DNA from: Lineus longissimus
Taxonomy: Eukaryota > Nemertea > Pilidiophora > Heteronemertea > Lineidae
DNA: 60,000 nt
NCBI RefSeq assembly: GCF_910592395.1
Contig: NC_088310.1
Span: forward strand, 10,797,501-10,857,500
Direction: 5' to 3'
Of the stretch, positions 32,600 to 44,291 are shown piece by piece (the stretch's first letter is position 1; the number at the start of each line of letters is the position of its first letter). A program made the position numbers and the translations under genes. A model generated the notes under the pieces. The model was not told where the DNA came from, did no database searches, and worked only from the letters and a program-made list of their open reading frames with translations.

Positions 32600-33660
32600 G
32601 TATCAAACAAAAGGAATAAAACTGTGTTTTGTATACAAAATTGTATTTCACTTCTGCATTTACATGTTCACTGCGTTAGTATTGCTTTGGTTGGATAGGA
32701 ATAACTGCCGCCTAATAAGAGAGCAGCCCCGTATTTTCCATAACATGCCATCTATGGTAAGCAGTTATGGCAAGCGGAGTGTTTAGTTATTCAAACAACC
32801 TATATTTCTTCTATGAAACTTTGTTTTATGGCTGATAAACTGATTTTATTTGAAAGAAATAGTTTTTTTTTTTTAAATTAGTTTTATAGAAAAAAAGTTA
32901 GTTATTTTGCAAATAGACCTAGTTTTATTGTAAAAATATAGAGTTTTTAATATACATAGTAGACTGCTGTGTACGCAGGAACAAGTTGGTTGCATGCACA
33001 GCAGAGGCGAATTAACATAACCGCGTCATCAATGACGCCAGTTGGAGAAAGAAATGGCGGTGGCAGTGGCGGTGGAAGAATTCCCCGCTTCCCTTCAAGT
33101 TTGGGCCAATTTCTCATCCTTTCCTGCATTCCAAACAGCTCTCTTTCGGTATCAGGAGCAACACAACGTTGCCTTTCTAATACAGCACTCGAGAACCATC
33201 GACAAACGAGAAAGAGTCTAAAAAAATGATGAGAAACCTCCACAGCACTTGAAGTACGTGTTTGTCAATTAGCCCAATTTTGCAGATAAACCTGGTTTTG
33301 TTGTAAAAATAAAGTTTTTTTGAGTAACTGGATAAACGGCATGTGTATGGCAAGCAGAGTGTCCAGTATTTAAAACAACATATATTTCTTCAATAAAACT
33401 TGTATTTTCCATAACATGCCATCTATGGTAAGCAGTTATGGCAAGCGGAGTGTCCAGTTATTCAAACAACCTATGTTTCTTCAATGCAACTTGGTTTTAT
33501 TGCTGATCAACTAAATTATTTGAAAGAAGTATTGTTTTTTTAAAACAACCCATATTTTCTCCTATAAAACCAAGTTTTATTCAATAAATGTACGATTCGG
33601 TGCAAAAACTTACATTTTAGGTGATAAAATGTAGGTTTTGTGTTGAAAAACCAGTATTTT
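32600..33660. repeat. AT-rich degenerate word array, right arm
   Basis: Mirrors 21061-22330, with words such as AAACAACCTATATTTCTTC and ATGGCAAGCGGAGTGT. It is shorter by about 200 bp near 32870. Confidence 0.55.
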
Positions 33661-33702
33661 TATCATAAAATATAGGTTTATGGAAAACAAAATGCTTACA
33701 TT

Positions 33703-34252
33703 CTGACAAAAATAGTTGCTCCTAAACCAGATCTATTGATATTGGTTACCAGATAGTTATTTTAACATCTCCTAAATGAAGGGACAATTTAGTTCATGAC
33801 TAAACATAGCTAAAGGAAGCAGGTTCTGCCACCTAGAAGTAAAATGACGAACTAAAGTAAGTGCACTGAACATTATTCTTGTGGTTAAAGTCCGTATTCT
33901 CGGTATAATCGTGCAACTATTTGCGTGGGATTTTTATAATCATGCGATGTTATCACACAACTCATCATGAGAAGATCATAATTATAATATATAGTTACTT
34001 TGTCACCAAAATGATGCCACGAATGACATTTCTTTGGATTTAGCCCACGGCCGACATCTCTTCATAATAGGTGGTGTTCGAAAATCCCCCGAAACACAAA
34101 TGTGGACGCCAATCTCATTGCTCGACCTCCTGATTCACGTGTACATTTCGCAGGCTTTGGGAAAACTCCTTATTGCACCAAACGTACCCGACAAACGTGA
34201 ATGACTGTGCAAAGTGCATCGCACTGATGTCGCGAATTGGATCAATTGGATT
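33703..34252. repeat. ~560 bp dispersed repeat, copy 2 (right arm)
   Basis: Inverted duplicate of 17046-17605. It is directly continuous with the unoccupied Helitron-like site at about 33655-33665. Confidence 0.65.
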
Positions 34253-35889
34253 CATTACCAGCTATTGCGGACCTAGCTAATCAAGCCAATTAGTGCACCT
34301 GCTTTAGTGGTCCTGGCAAGCCTAATGGAAAATGCATAGGAAATATCAATAAGGTTGGCTTTTTGGGCGGGGTGTTAAAATAATCCCAACTCCCGACTTC
34401 TGACACAATTCTATATATGTCTAGGTATTTACTGGCAAAATTTGGAGTGATTTGGATGGAAATTCGATGGGTCCATCTGTAGGTTGAAAATTTTGGTAAA
34501 TCTGTAATGCTTCATTCATAGCCCGTAGTGTAAATTCCTGAGAAATTGGGTTTTGGGGGCTTTTCTAGCTGCGCTAGCTCCGAAACTATACATTTGATAC
34601 AAACTCCCGACTTCAGACGTGGTTGATATAACTCTTAGGATTATATTCCCAAGATTTCAGCTTTATTGGAGTGTGGAATTCCTGTCAGGTAAATTTCCAT
34701 ATTTCCCCATCTTTTTGTTTACCCATCTTTAGTGGACCCTCCATTAAACACCCTGGCCCTCTTCCATCTTTCCTTGAAACCTGTGTAGAGAAACTTAGGT
34801 ATCTACCTGTTACTTTATCATATTTTATGGCCCCTCCGATTTTCGACTCAGTAGAATAGATCACCTATTTAAGTAAATTTTGTGGAATACTTCTAGCTAT
34901 GTGTCTTGTAATGCAATCTGACTGGAACCTTGTATGTCAGATTCGTATTTACCGCAATTTAAGTCACAGCCCCTCCTCTATTTCAATTCCTTATGCATTG
35001 TAGTGTTTTGCACTTTCAAGTTTCGTGTACACCCTGTGTGTAGTTTACCGTGTACTTGGTGTACTGTGTTTATACATGTTATTCTGCATGCGTTTTGACA
35101 GATGTCAGAGTCGACTTCGGAGTGTATTTTCATCTTTCATCAATCTATCAAGTTCCATTTATCTCATCCCTCAAAATTCATAATCTCTCGGCATTTCTAT
35201 ATCGTTTCACGATTATGTTAGACCACAATTGCCGCATTTTATTCAAGTTTCATTTGGGATGACTTCTTCACAGGTTCCGTCGAACAGCCAACATGGCGCT
35301 GACGTCTCCCTGCTAGTTTTTCTATTCTAGAAAATCACTCAGAACTGACTCTCACCTCTGTCAACTTTCATGTAGCTTGGTAAAAGTGATCTTGGGTAAC
35401 ACCTTTCGCAAATCGTACCTCTCTTGTGACATTTTCATCCGTAAAAATCGACACATTTTGACCTGTTTGTGAACTTTCATACGGAGCGATTTTTATCTCG
35501 TGTTCGTACATGGCGTATGCCCTTTGGGTGACGACACCGGGTTTCGCACCCAGATTCCGAGTTCACATGGTACTTTTAACTTTGTGAATTGTTTTAAAAC
35601 TTTAGAATCTCAAAATTAGATATATATCCATTTAATCGAGCAATCTCATTCTTGATATTCATGTCAGAATTATTTGCGAAACCTTTGAATTCGTATTGCG
35701 ATTTCTTTCGTCTGCTATTTTCGGTCCGTCATTACGTGGTTTACAACCACATTTTTCTACTGTAACACCGGCCCCGAGTCGTCGTGTGACGAATATATAA
35801 CCGTCTAAACTCTCTAAAACCTATATTCATATATTTTTATCTACGTTTCTCACATTTCCCTCTAGAATAATTCTGAACCAACATTTCTT
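34253..35889. other. Arm DNA without recognisable gene (mirror of 15481-17045)
   Basis: The sequence is almost identical to the left arm, with no gene, RNA or element boundary recognised. Confidence 0.4.
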
Positions 35890-36640
35890 CTTGAAATTTC
35901 ATCCTTTTAAAGATGAAACCTTATTCTGTCTTAGGTATGTAAATTCGAGTAGTGAATCGGTAAGATAATTATTTTCTGCAACAAATTGTAAACTTGATGT
36001 AAACGTCGTCTGAGTTTAGCGAAACCGCGTAACCCGTTTTTGTCGTATTGTTTACGAGTCAATTATCAGTACAAATTCTGTTTGTAAATAATTCTTTATG
36101 TAGGATTTTGGATGAATCTTTCACAACTTGTAGTTGAATCATCTATTTTGGTCGTCCACGTCATTTTTAACAGAAAGTCGCTAAAATAATTATTTCTAGT
36201 TAGAAATACTTTGCGTGACGGTGGTCCCGTTTTGCATGAATTAAGGCGCAAGACCGCCTTTTTGGTAAATTTTTCTTTCAAATTTCTGTGAGAAATTGGT
36301 TCTCAAATAATTGTTTGTGGAGGAATTTCCGTAAACTTCCTCTCCCCGGTAGATAAGTTCCTATTCTATACCGTATGTACAATTGTTAAGTCTTGTCTTG
36401 TAAAAGAATTATTTGTCGATCAAAATGCCAAATCTGGTCTCGGTCTTCCGCCCTCTTTAAAGGGAATTAACGTTAGAATTATTTTGTCGGGAAAATTCGG
36501 CTTTTTCATTCGTCTGTCAAACAATTCTTTGTGAGCGGATTTCTATAAACTTCCTCGTCAAGATAGATATACCCTTACTCTATCAGGTATGCATGATTTC
36601 TTTGCGACAACTTGTAAAAGAATTATTTGTGAGTTTGAAA
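35890..36640. repeat. Degenerate ~215 bp tandem array, right arm
   Basis: Mirror of 14615-15480; the AATAATT and AATTATT boxes recur at the same spacing. Confidence 0.6.
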
Positions 36641-36700
36641 TGTAAATGTTAGACATTTTTAGACGGAATTCTACGTCATCATAATCCAAATTTCGACGTT

Positions 36701-36759
36701 TCCTATTGGTCAATCGCTGTTGTGACGTCATGTTTTTGACGTCTTAAATGTATAAAAGG
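36701..36759 (+). promoter_or_regulatory. Promoter-like module (CCAAT, CRE, TATA), right arm
   Basis: CCTATTGGTCAATC (36701-36714), TGACGTCA (36723-36730) and TATAAAAGG (36751-36759) occur in promoter order on the plus strand. No ORF follows in the 650 bp before the Gypsy-2 LTR. Conservation in both arms only reflects the duplication. Confidence 0.55.
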
Positions 36760-37410
36760 CGTCATTTCTGAACAGTTTGGCAGTTTCAATTTTGAACTCC
36801 ACTTGTAAGGTTAAAATCCTAAAAATTTAAGCGAGACCCTCGTAGGCTTGCCTGCGAGTAGGTCCATGCTTTTGTATTAGGAATGTACATAATACATGGA
36901 ATTTTAGTCTGAATTACGGAATTGGCACTCAATTTCGGAATTCCTTTTTCTATTCCTATGTGTTACTGTGCGCTTGTCTGCCCCATGCTTCCCATTACGT
37001 CAGCGCGGGCAGATCCTAATGCATTTTAGACCACGTACAGTCAAATATTTAAATCCGTTCAAAATTCATTTACATCTAAATTCCTACAAGTGCTTCGTAA
37101 TCAGACCACTCCTCGCTTCACTTAGCCTGGATGGCTGATATATGATTTATCAAAGAACCGTCCTGTCTTAAGATTAAGATACTCACTAGAAGTTAATCCT
37201 AATATCACTATCTTTTAGTTTAACTGGAAACTGTACTTAAACGTCGCCTCCTCATCTATTCTGCTGTCGTCGTTATCAAAATTATATACATATTTATATA
37301 TCATACTTCATTTTCATGAATGATATCGATTGTGCGCATGAGCACCTATTAAACAAATCTCGGGATATTTTCTACATTTGACTTCGTTGATATCATTACC
37401 TACAAGCTTT

Positions 37411-38036
37411 GTGGCGTGCCCTGACGGATTAACATAAGGTCACTAGTCACGGATTTAGTCACTTGTCGTTACGAAGGGGATAGTTGGTGAACATCCTTAT
37501 GGTACTGAGCTTGCATTTCCTTATTTCGCGATCTCTTTGGCGCGACCCTGTCCATGCCAATTTTCAACCTGCCACTCACCAAGAAGGAAGGACGACCCCC
37601 AAGTTGAACTGGCGCGACTCTGTCCATGCCAAGTTTCACCCTGCCACCCACCATGAAGGAAGGACGACCCCAAGTTGAACTGGTCGACTATGTCCATGCG
37701 AGTTTTACCTGCCATCCACCAAGAAGGAAGGACGATACCAAGTGGTACTGGCGCGACATAGCCGTGTTCTCGCACGACTCTGTCCATGCCATGTTTCAAC
37801 CAATAGTCAACCGAGAAGAAAAGACGACTTCAAAACGTAATTACGGGATTCTATGCGCCACCCCGTCTCTATATACAACGATGTCTATCAAACGGCCATC
37901 TCATGGTAGAGTATTCAGCCCTGTACCATGAGGATGCACCAATGAAAACTGGGGAACGCCTCTATTAAGACCCGGTATATTTTCCCCCAAAAAAGACCTA
38001 TAAGTGACAGAGTCCCGATGTCGGAAAATCGCTACA
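37411..38036 (+). repeat. Gypsy-2 5' LTR (right copy)
   Basis: It begins TGTGGCGTGCCCTGACGG and ends TCGCTACA. Units of ~70 bp (GTCCATGCC at about 37550, 37621, 37691 and 37781) make up its middle. Possible core promoter words, TCTATATACAA near 37868 and GGTATATTTT near 37975, lie downstream of them. No second LTR was found after the integrase, so the element is 3'-truncated or its 3' LTR lies outside the window. Confidence 0.85.
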
Positions 38037-38039
38037 AAA

Positions 38040-38057
38040 TGGTGACAGCGGTGGGAT
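38040..38057 (+). other. Gypsy-2 primer-binding site
   Basis: TGGTGACAGCGGTGGGAT starts three bases after the LTR end and has the expected TGG start. The first ten bases match the Gypsy-1 site at 4212. I do not identify the tRNA. Confidence 0.6.
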
Positions 38058-38265
38058 TTCACTTAGTCACGTTTTTCAGAAAATATCCAACATGGTTCGA
38101 GCGGATGAGGACGACGTTCGTGATGATGACAAGATGAAGAAAGAATAATTCTACAATTTTTCCTACAGATCCATGCAAGAGATTCCAGAGATAATCGTGA
38201 TATACTAACCCGACGACGTACTGATTTTGGTGGTAACAGAGCAATAGAAATTTAAGGTAATTATC

Positions 38266-39200
38266 ATGGCTGAAGGCGATAGTCTTACCCCTGGTCTCCC
38301 AGAAAGCGACGACGAGGAGATAACGTTTCCTAGTCACCGACCTACTCCACCGTTTCGTCGTGCGGCAGGCGATGGTCCTGGTCCTAGTCCTTTGCAACAC
38401 AAGGCCTGGGAGAAGCCAATTAAGATCGATAACTTTAGCGGAGACAAAAACAACCGTGGAGAGTGTGGCATCGTATGTTCGAAAGGATCGCCAGTATTAA
38501 CCGATGGGATGAAGAAAAAGCCAACCAATTGTTCTCCCTACTGAGAGGCCCTGTCTTAGAAGTCACCTGTGGACTCCCCAACCATGAACTAGAGCATTAT
38601 GATAACTTGGTGCACACTTTGGAGTGCCAGTTCGGCCCAGTGCGTCAAGCCGAACTCCATATAGCAGAAATCCGGAAAAACAGAAAGAAACGACCCGACG
38701 AAAGCTTCAGAGAACTTGGTCGTGCTAACAAGAGACTCAGCGAACTGGCCTATGACACCAGTCCATACGAAACTAGGGAGCGCTTGGCGAAAGCTGACTT
38801 TATAGCCGCGATTCCTGACTCGCACCTGAAAGTCATGATTCTACAAGGGAGACCATTTAACCTGGAGGAAGCCGTCGGCCTAGCTGAAGAGAATGCTGGC
38901 TATTGCAAGTGGGCAGGAGAGACAGAAGGGAAAACAAAGTCTTCAGTACGCAATGTGAATGTTGAAAATGAAGAAACATCTATGGCTCGACTTTTGAAGA
39001 CTAATACAGAACATTTGCAGCAGACACAAGAAGCTATGACGCAGTTGACAATCAACCAAAACCAAAAGAGGAAGAGACCCAAGAGTGACATTACCTGTTT
39101 TAATTGCTCCCAAGTGGGACATTCTAGCTCCGAGTGCACTGAACCCCGTTACCAGGGAAACGATCAGAGGCCGGCGACAAGGGGCGCCCGCCGGTCATAA
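38266..39200 (+). pseudogene. Gypsy-2 (right copy) gag, one-base deletion near codon 60
   Basis: An ATG at 38266 opens the frame MAEGDSLTPG. After FSGDK one base is missing relative to the left copy (near 38447), and the reading continues from about 38463 in another frame to 39200. The second part keeps the Gag core and the CCHC knuckle CFNCSQVGHSSSEC near the C-terminus. It is complementary to the left copy, which is intact at the front and broken at the back. Confidence 0.85.
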
Positions 39201-39238
39201 ACATTTCTAGTACGAGTCTCACTTCACCTCTTTCGTCA

Positions 39239-40583
39239 GTGACGTCCGATCCTCCTTCAAACAACGATAAACAAGAAAGAAACGACTTTTTACCAAATAC
39301 ACCAGATATTGATGAAATGAATAAGAAAGCCATTGTAAGACGCATTGGACCGGTGTCTGATAGCGGTCTGTTTGTAACCAGTCACATAAATAATACCAAG
39401 GTCAAGTTCATTATTGATACTGGATCCTGTGTCACCATACTGAGCCACGAGAGATATCAAGCCATGGATCTTAAACTAAGACCACGTTTAGAAGAGTCCG
39501 ATTTAAACCTTTTGACAGCTGACGACAGTCCATTATAATGGACAATGCGATGTGAATATTGGAATCTTACGGAATTCGGAGACTCCATTTACTGTAATAG
39601 TCGCCGACATTTCCAGTGAGGGTCTTCTTGGTATTGACTTTATTCGATATTTTGATTGTGAATTATATCCTGCCTCAAAGACACTGATGTGCCGTGGAGA
39701 ACAGATCATCTGCGGCAATGTACAACAATACAGAGAACGACCTAGAGACGGGAAATGTTGCCGACTATTAATGACGTGTACAACCGTCGTGCCACCGTTG
39801 AGTAGACAGGTGGTTTTAACAACAAAGAAAGGCTCTGCTCAGAGAGGAAAATGGGCTGCAACCGAACCAGTCCAGACCATGAAAACAGCATCCCAATCAA
39901 AGCCAGCCATAATGATTGGACGATCCATCGTTGATGCAGAAGCGAAATTAGTCCCGATACCAGTTATCAACATGTCAGAAGATTCAATCGTGTTGGAAGC
40001 TGGAAAGACCATTGCCTTAATGTCAACACTGAATAGTGTTCAGTCCTATCATATAGGATGTGAAAAACCTAACAAAGGGACAACTGGAAGACGTGATGCC
40101 AATGTAAGTAAAGATGAGAAGAATATCAGCGATGAGGACGAACAAGAAGAGCCTCAGAAACACACGAAAGATGAAACTAAGTTACTCACCAGGGAATCGG
40201 CGACTGTCCAGCGGACATACATGGAGTACAGAGCGAGAGAGCTCTCCTCTGATGTCACGAACAGGTCGATTTCTCGGGGAGGTGAAATGGGAACCCAAGA
40301 TTTGAGATGGTCTGATCAGCCATACGGAAAATTCCGCGGGATTACCAGAAGTTTGCCGGTACGCCGGACCGAAAGGAGGGGATCAATGATGCCCGTAACT
40401 CCAGTTGTCTGTACTGGGACCTCTGAGTATCGCGGTGACGCGAACGAAACGATTAAAACGAAAAATACCGGTACTGTAAATATGTTAAATGTGCAACAAT
40501 CATCATCGTCCTCAGATCTTTTGGACTTCGCGAATAAAGATGAAGAAGTGGAAAACTCTCCAATGAACTACCTGAATCATTAA
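39239..40583 (+). pseudogene. Gypsy-2 (right copy) protease and linker, 5 bp deletion
   Basis: The active site FIIDTGSCVTI is present. A 5 bp deletion after DDSPL (near 39536) ends the frame, and it resumes at 39552 with GLLGIDFI and the long linker to 40583 (NYLNH-stop). The foldback of the left copy is absent; the unoccupied TAA is at 40178-40180. Confidence 0.85.
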
Positions 40584-42188
40584 TGGACATGTTTATGAGA
40601 GGAACACTTCATTTGGTTGGTAATCAAATCATAAGACTAAAGGAATTGATATTAAGACACATACATTGTACCTTTATTTTCCAAATCTAAGTTAGACATC
40701 GGAAAAGCCTCCGGTATTAAACACGCAATCGACACGGGCGATTCACTACCACTCAGCCAACCTCTAAGAAGGCTTCCATTACACCAGCAAGACGAAGCTG
40801 ACAGGCAAGTTGAAGAAATGCCCGAAGCTGGGGTCATTGAAAGGTCAATCAGTCCATGGAGCTGCGGCGTTGTGTTGGTTGAGAAGAAGGATGGAAGTCA
40901 GAGATTTTGTATCGATTTCAGAAGGTTGAATTGCGTCACAGTCAAAACGAACAGCGGGTTACAAAGAATCGATTCACAACTAGACAGTCTTCAGGGCTTC
41001 AAATGGTTCAGCACACTCGACATCACGAGTGCGTATTGGAATGTGGAGATGGAGGAATCTTCAAGCGAAAAGACGGCGTTCTCTACTAGACTGGGGCACT
41101 TCTAATTCAGAAGAATGCCATTTGGGTTAGTTAACGCGGGTGCTACTTTCTCCCGACTCATGCAACATATCCTTGAAGGTTTGGAGTGGCACACCTGTTT
41201 GATATACCTCGACGACGTTGTTGCAATTGGAAAAGATTACGAAAGCGCCATCGATAATCTGGACAAGATCTTTGCCAAGTTAGAAGCCGCAGGAGTCAAA
41301 CTGAAACCAAAGAAATGTCACCTCTTGCAGAAAGAAGTTTTGGGCCATTTAGTTACGGAAGATGGCATAGGCACTGCACCGGGAAAGATTGAAGCAGTAA
41401 AGAACTGGCATATTCCAACGAATCTTACGGAGGTGAAATCATTTTTGGGACTCGTAACATATTATAAGTCGTTCATACCGTCGTTTGGAGACGTCGCAAG
41501 GCCACTCTACAAACTCTCCAACGCTGATCAAGAACTTGATTGGACCCTGGAATGTGAGCAGTCTTTTGAAAAGTTAAAAGAGCTTTTGATATCCGCACCG
41601 ATCCTAGGATACCCAAACAAACATGGAAAATTTATTTTAGACACGGACGCTTCAGGATATGCTTTGGGAGCTGTGCTCAGTCAGATGCAAAATGGAAAAG
41701 AGAAAGTGATAGCTTATGCAAGTAAGACGATGTCCAACAGCGAAAAGAATTATTGTGTCACCCGACGAGAACTTTTGGCTGTGGTTATATTTGTTCGGAA
41801 ATATCGCCATTACTTATATGGGAAGAAGTTCACTATTAGAACACATCATAGCTGTCTTCAATGGCTTACGAACTTTAAAGAACCTGAAGGTCAGTTGGCT
41901 CGTTGGATCGAATACTAGGGACATTTGATTTTGAGATCATCCACCGTAGCGGTAAAATCCATGGAAATGCTGATGCCTTATCAAGGATAACATGTACCTA
42001 CTGCACTAATAAGAAATACGACTCCCCGTGCGTGAGACTGATCAGTGATTCGACCACGACATTCACTTTGGACAAACCCTTGTTAGCAGAGGCTCAGATG
42101 CAGACTGAACATTCTGGCCCACTCGAAGACGCTGCCCCAACCAAGATTAAATGGGTTCCAAAACACTGGTACCAGAAACCTAGACCAG
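40584..42188 (+). pseudogene. Gypsy-2 (right copy) RT and RNase H
   Basis: Seven extra bases near 40666-40672 break the N-terminal part of the RT; the left copy lacks them. The rest carries FRRMPFGL, YLDDVVAIGKD and LDTDASGYALGAVL, with the same two in-frame stops (after GHF near 41103, after ARWIEY near 41918) and the same RTHH change as the left copy. The frame runs into the Harbinger insertion at 42189. It would continue without a shift into 46876 if that insert were absent. Confidence 0.9.
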
Positions 42189-42378
42189 GGGCCGGTTGCA
42201 CAAAAGTAAAAAATAGTTAAAAATCACTGTTAGTTTATCTTGGCGTTAACTTAACTCCAAAAAGTTAATTTGGGTTGCAAGAAAGAAAATTATTTTAAAG
42301 TAGCGTTAAGTTAACGCTAACTTTAACTGACCTCCTAACCCCAAGATAAATCCCTATTTTGGAGTTAGTTGAAACAAA

Positions 42379-43994
42379 ATGGTGGACAACCAGGCCCTGT
42401 TTGTGGCTTTCCAGCCATTTTTTCAAGCTCCACGGCATTTTAGACAAAGAATCAACCACTTGGAGTTCTTCAATGACAATAAACTTTTTAAAAGATACCG
42501 TTTTTGCAGAGAAACCATTGTTTTGATAGTTGAAATGCTCAGGGAGGACATTGAAAGTGCGACCAACAGAAGCCTTGCAATTTCGCCTGAGGTGCAAGTC
42601 TTGATTGCTCTCCGTTATTTTGCATCTGGAGCTTTCTTTGAAGTTATTGGGGACACTTTCGGTGTAGACAAAGCTAGTGTAAGTCGTGTGGTGCACAGGG
42701 TGGCTGGCCTGTTAGATGCTGCACGGGACGATTTTATTGTGTGGCCCCAGTCGGTGGAGGAGAGGCGTCGAATTCAAGCTGGATTCTATGCGATCTCACA
42801 TTTTCCCAAAGTATTGGGATGCATCGACGGCACGCACATCAGAATGATATGCCCCAGTGAGCCACGTCCTGATGCTGATCACATCCCAGAACCAGCCAAT
42901 GCTGCTGAGAATGACCAGGAGATGCGAGATGACCAGATAGGCCTACATGCTCCTGATCCTGCACATGCAGCTGCACTGCCCATGCCTGCAGATCGCGAAG
43001 GCGAAGCCATGGAAGAAGCAGAACAACCCGCGCAAGTTCCTCCAGCTCCAGCCTACGAAGCATCTTTTGTAAACAGGAAGGGATATCACTCCATCAACGT
43101 GCAAGCAGTGGTTGACGATAAGGGTAATTACTTTTATAATTATACCTGAAAACATGCTAAATACTAGGGCCAATATCCATGATATCACAACTAGCGCCAC
43201 ATCCTCGACATCATGAGTCATGACATGCACCATGACTGACATGCCTTTTTTGGTAAACGAACGTTGACCAATTCCATGATTGCCTGACCAACAAAACATA
43301 TGGAATGCCATTTATGCAAAAATTATCTCTTGTACACTGTTGCTCATAAAGATAGAATACGCATAGTTTTTGTATTTTTTCATCGTTAATTGCATAGAAA
43401 CTTGTTGATGCTGAAATATGTTGAATATAATAAAATACGGAGTGGTCGTGTAATAATGATCAATAGCCCTCCTAACTAAAATGATACATTTCCTTTTCAG
43501 GAAAATTCACCAATGTAGTTGCACGTTGGCCAGGGGCAACCCATGATGCCTTTATTTGGAGGAACAGTGACCTTAAAGAGCACCTGGAACTGACAAACCC
43601 CAGAGGTGAAGATGGACTGTTGCTAGGAGATAGTGGATACCCTTGTATGCCGTATCTCATCATCCCGTACGGAGCACCCACAACAGAAGCCCAGCAGAGA
43701 TTGAACACTTCGTTATGTGCCACAAGAGTGAGGATAGAACATGCCTTTGGAGTGTTAAAGAGGAGGTTCCATGTTCTCCATGGGGAGATTCGTATGCAGC
43801 CAGACCGTGTAGTTAAGATCATCTCTGCCTGTTTTGTCCTGCATAATATTGCAAAGATGAGAGGAGAACGTGACCCCCCAGAAGACGACGACAGTGATGA
43901 CGAAGAAGATGATGAAGATGATGATGAGGAGTATGCTGGCCCAAACTCTGGCAGTGTTTACAGGGACTACCTCGCCAATCGCTACTTTGCTTAA
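42379..43994 (+). CDS. Harbinger transposase (HARBI1-like, DDE), 2 exons, 412 aa
   Basis: Exon 1 is 42379-43123 and exon 2 is 43501-43994. The junction AAGG|GTAATT...TTTTCAG|GA keeps phase and gives KGKFTNV. The N-terminal ~150 residues hold a helix-turn-helix-like part (FGVDKASVSRVVHRV). The catalytic triad is visible as LGCIDGTHI (D), GDSGYP (D) and RIEHAFGVLKRRF (E) of the DDE_Tnp_4 family. It would cut and paste the element using the TIRs, together with the Myb-like partner for nuclear import and DNA binding. An acidic, proline/alanine-rich insert of roughly 65 residues after IDGTHIRM and before FVNRKGYHSINVQ is longer than I expect for the family. The C-terminus is a run of D and E. No stop or frameshift is seen. 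Confidence 0.92.
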
Positions 43995-44291
43995 TTGACT
44001 GTGATCCACTGCAACCTGAGAGAGGGGATATATCAAAACAGTGGAAGCTACAGCCAGTGAATTTTCCAATTTCAAACTTAAAAACTATAACTATATGTAT
44101 TGCATAATTAACACTCGCGTAAGAAATATACCATAACATTTTCATCATGTCACTGACACTGTAGCTTCTAATTTTGATACATTCCCTTTGTGTTTTAAAT
44201 AACTTGATATTTACTATATATTTACTATTTAATATATTTAATATTTAAAAAATTCAAATCCTATAAACATAGATACTATTTACACATAAAT

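Larger units (their letters stand above)
31752..42217. repeat. Right arm of the giant inverted duplication
   Basis: This is the reverse complement of 8319-23179 minus the two left-only insertions. It begins at TGCGAAATATGG, where homology to GPCR intron 1 starts, and can be followed 29 bp into the Harbinger terminus, where the left arm meets the N gap. Small arm-specific indels occur throughout. Confidence 0.9.

Noticed and set aside
37542-37830. Repeated units in the LTR considered as a CRISPR-like or satellite array
   Set aside because: The units are confined to the LTR, occur in both element copies, and have no spacer structure.
9943-40605. Programmed -1 frameshift between the protease frame and pol of Gypsy-2
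   Set aside because: Both copies show the same frame change near NYLNH-stop, but no clear slippery heptamer is visible, and a shared mutation of the common ancestor explains it equally well.
8319-42217. Two independent insertions of Gypsy-2
   Set aside because: Both copies share the same flanking host DNA, the same Harbinger insertion and the same internal stops, so one copy was duplicated with its surroundings.
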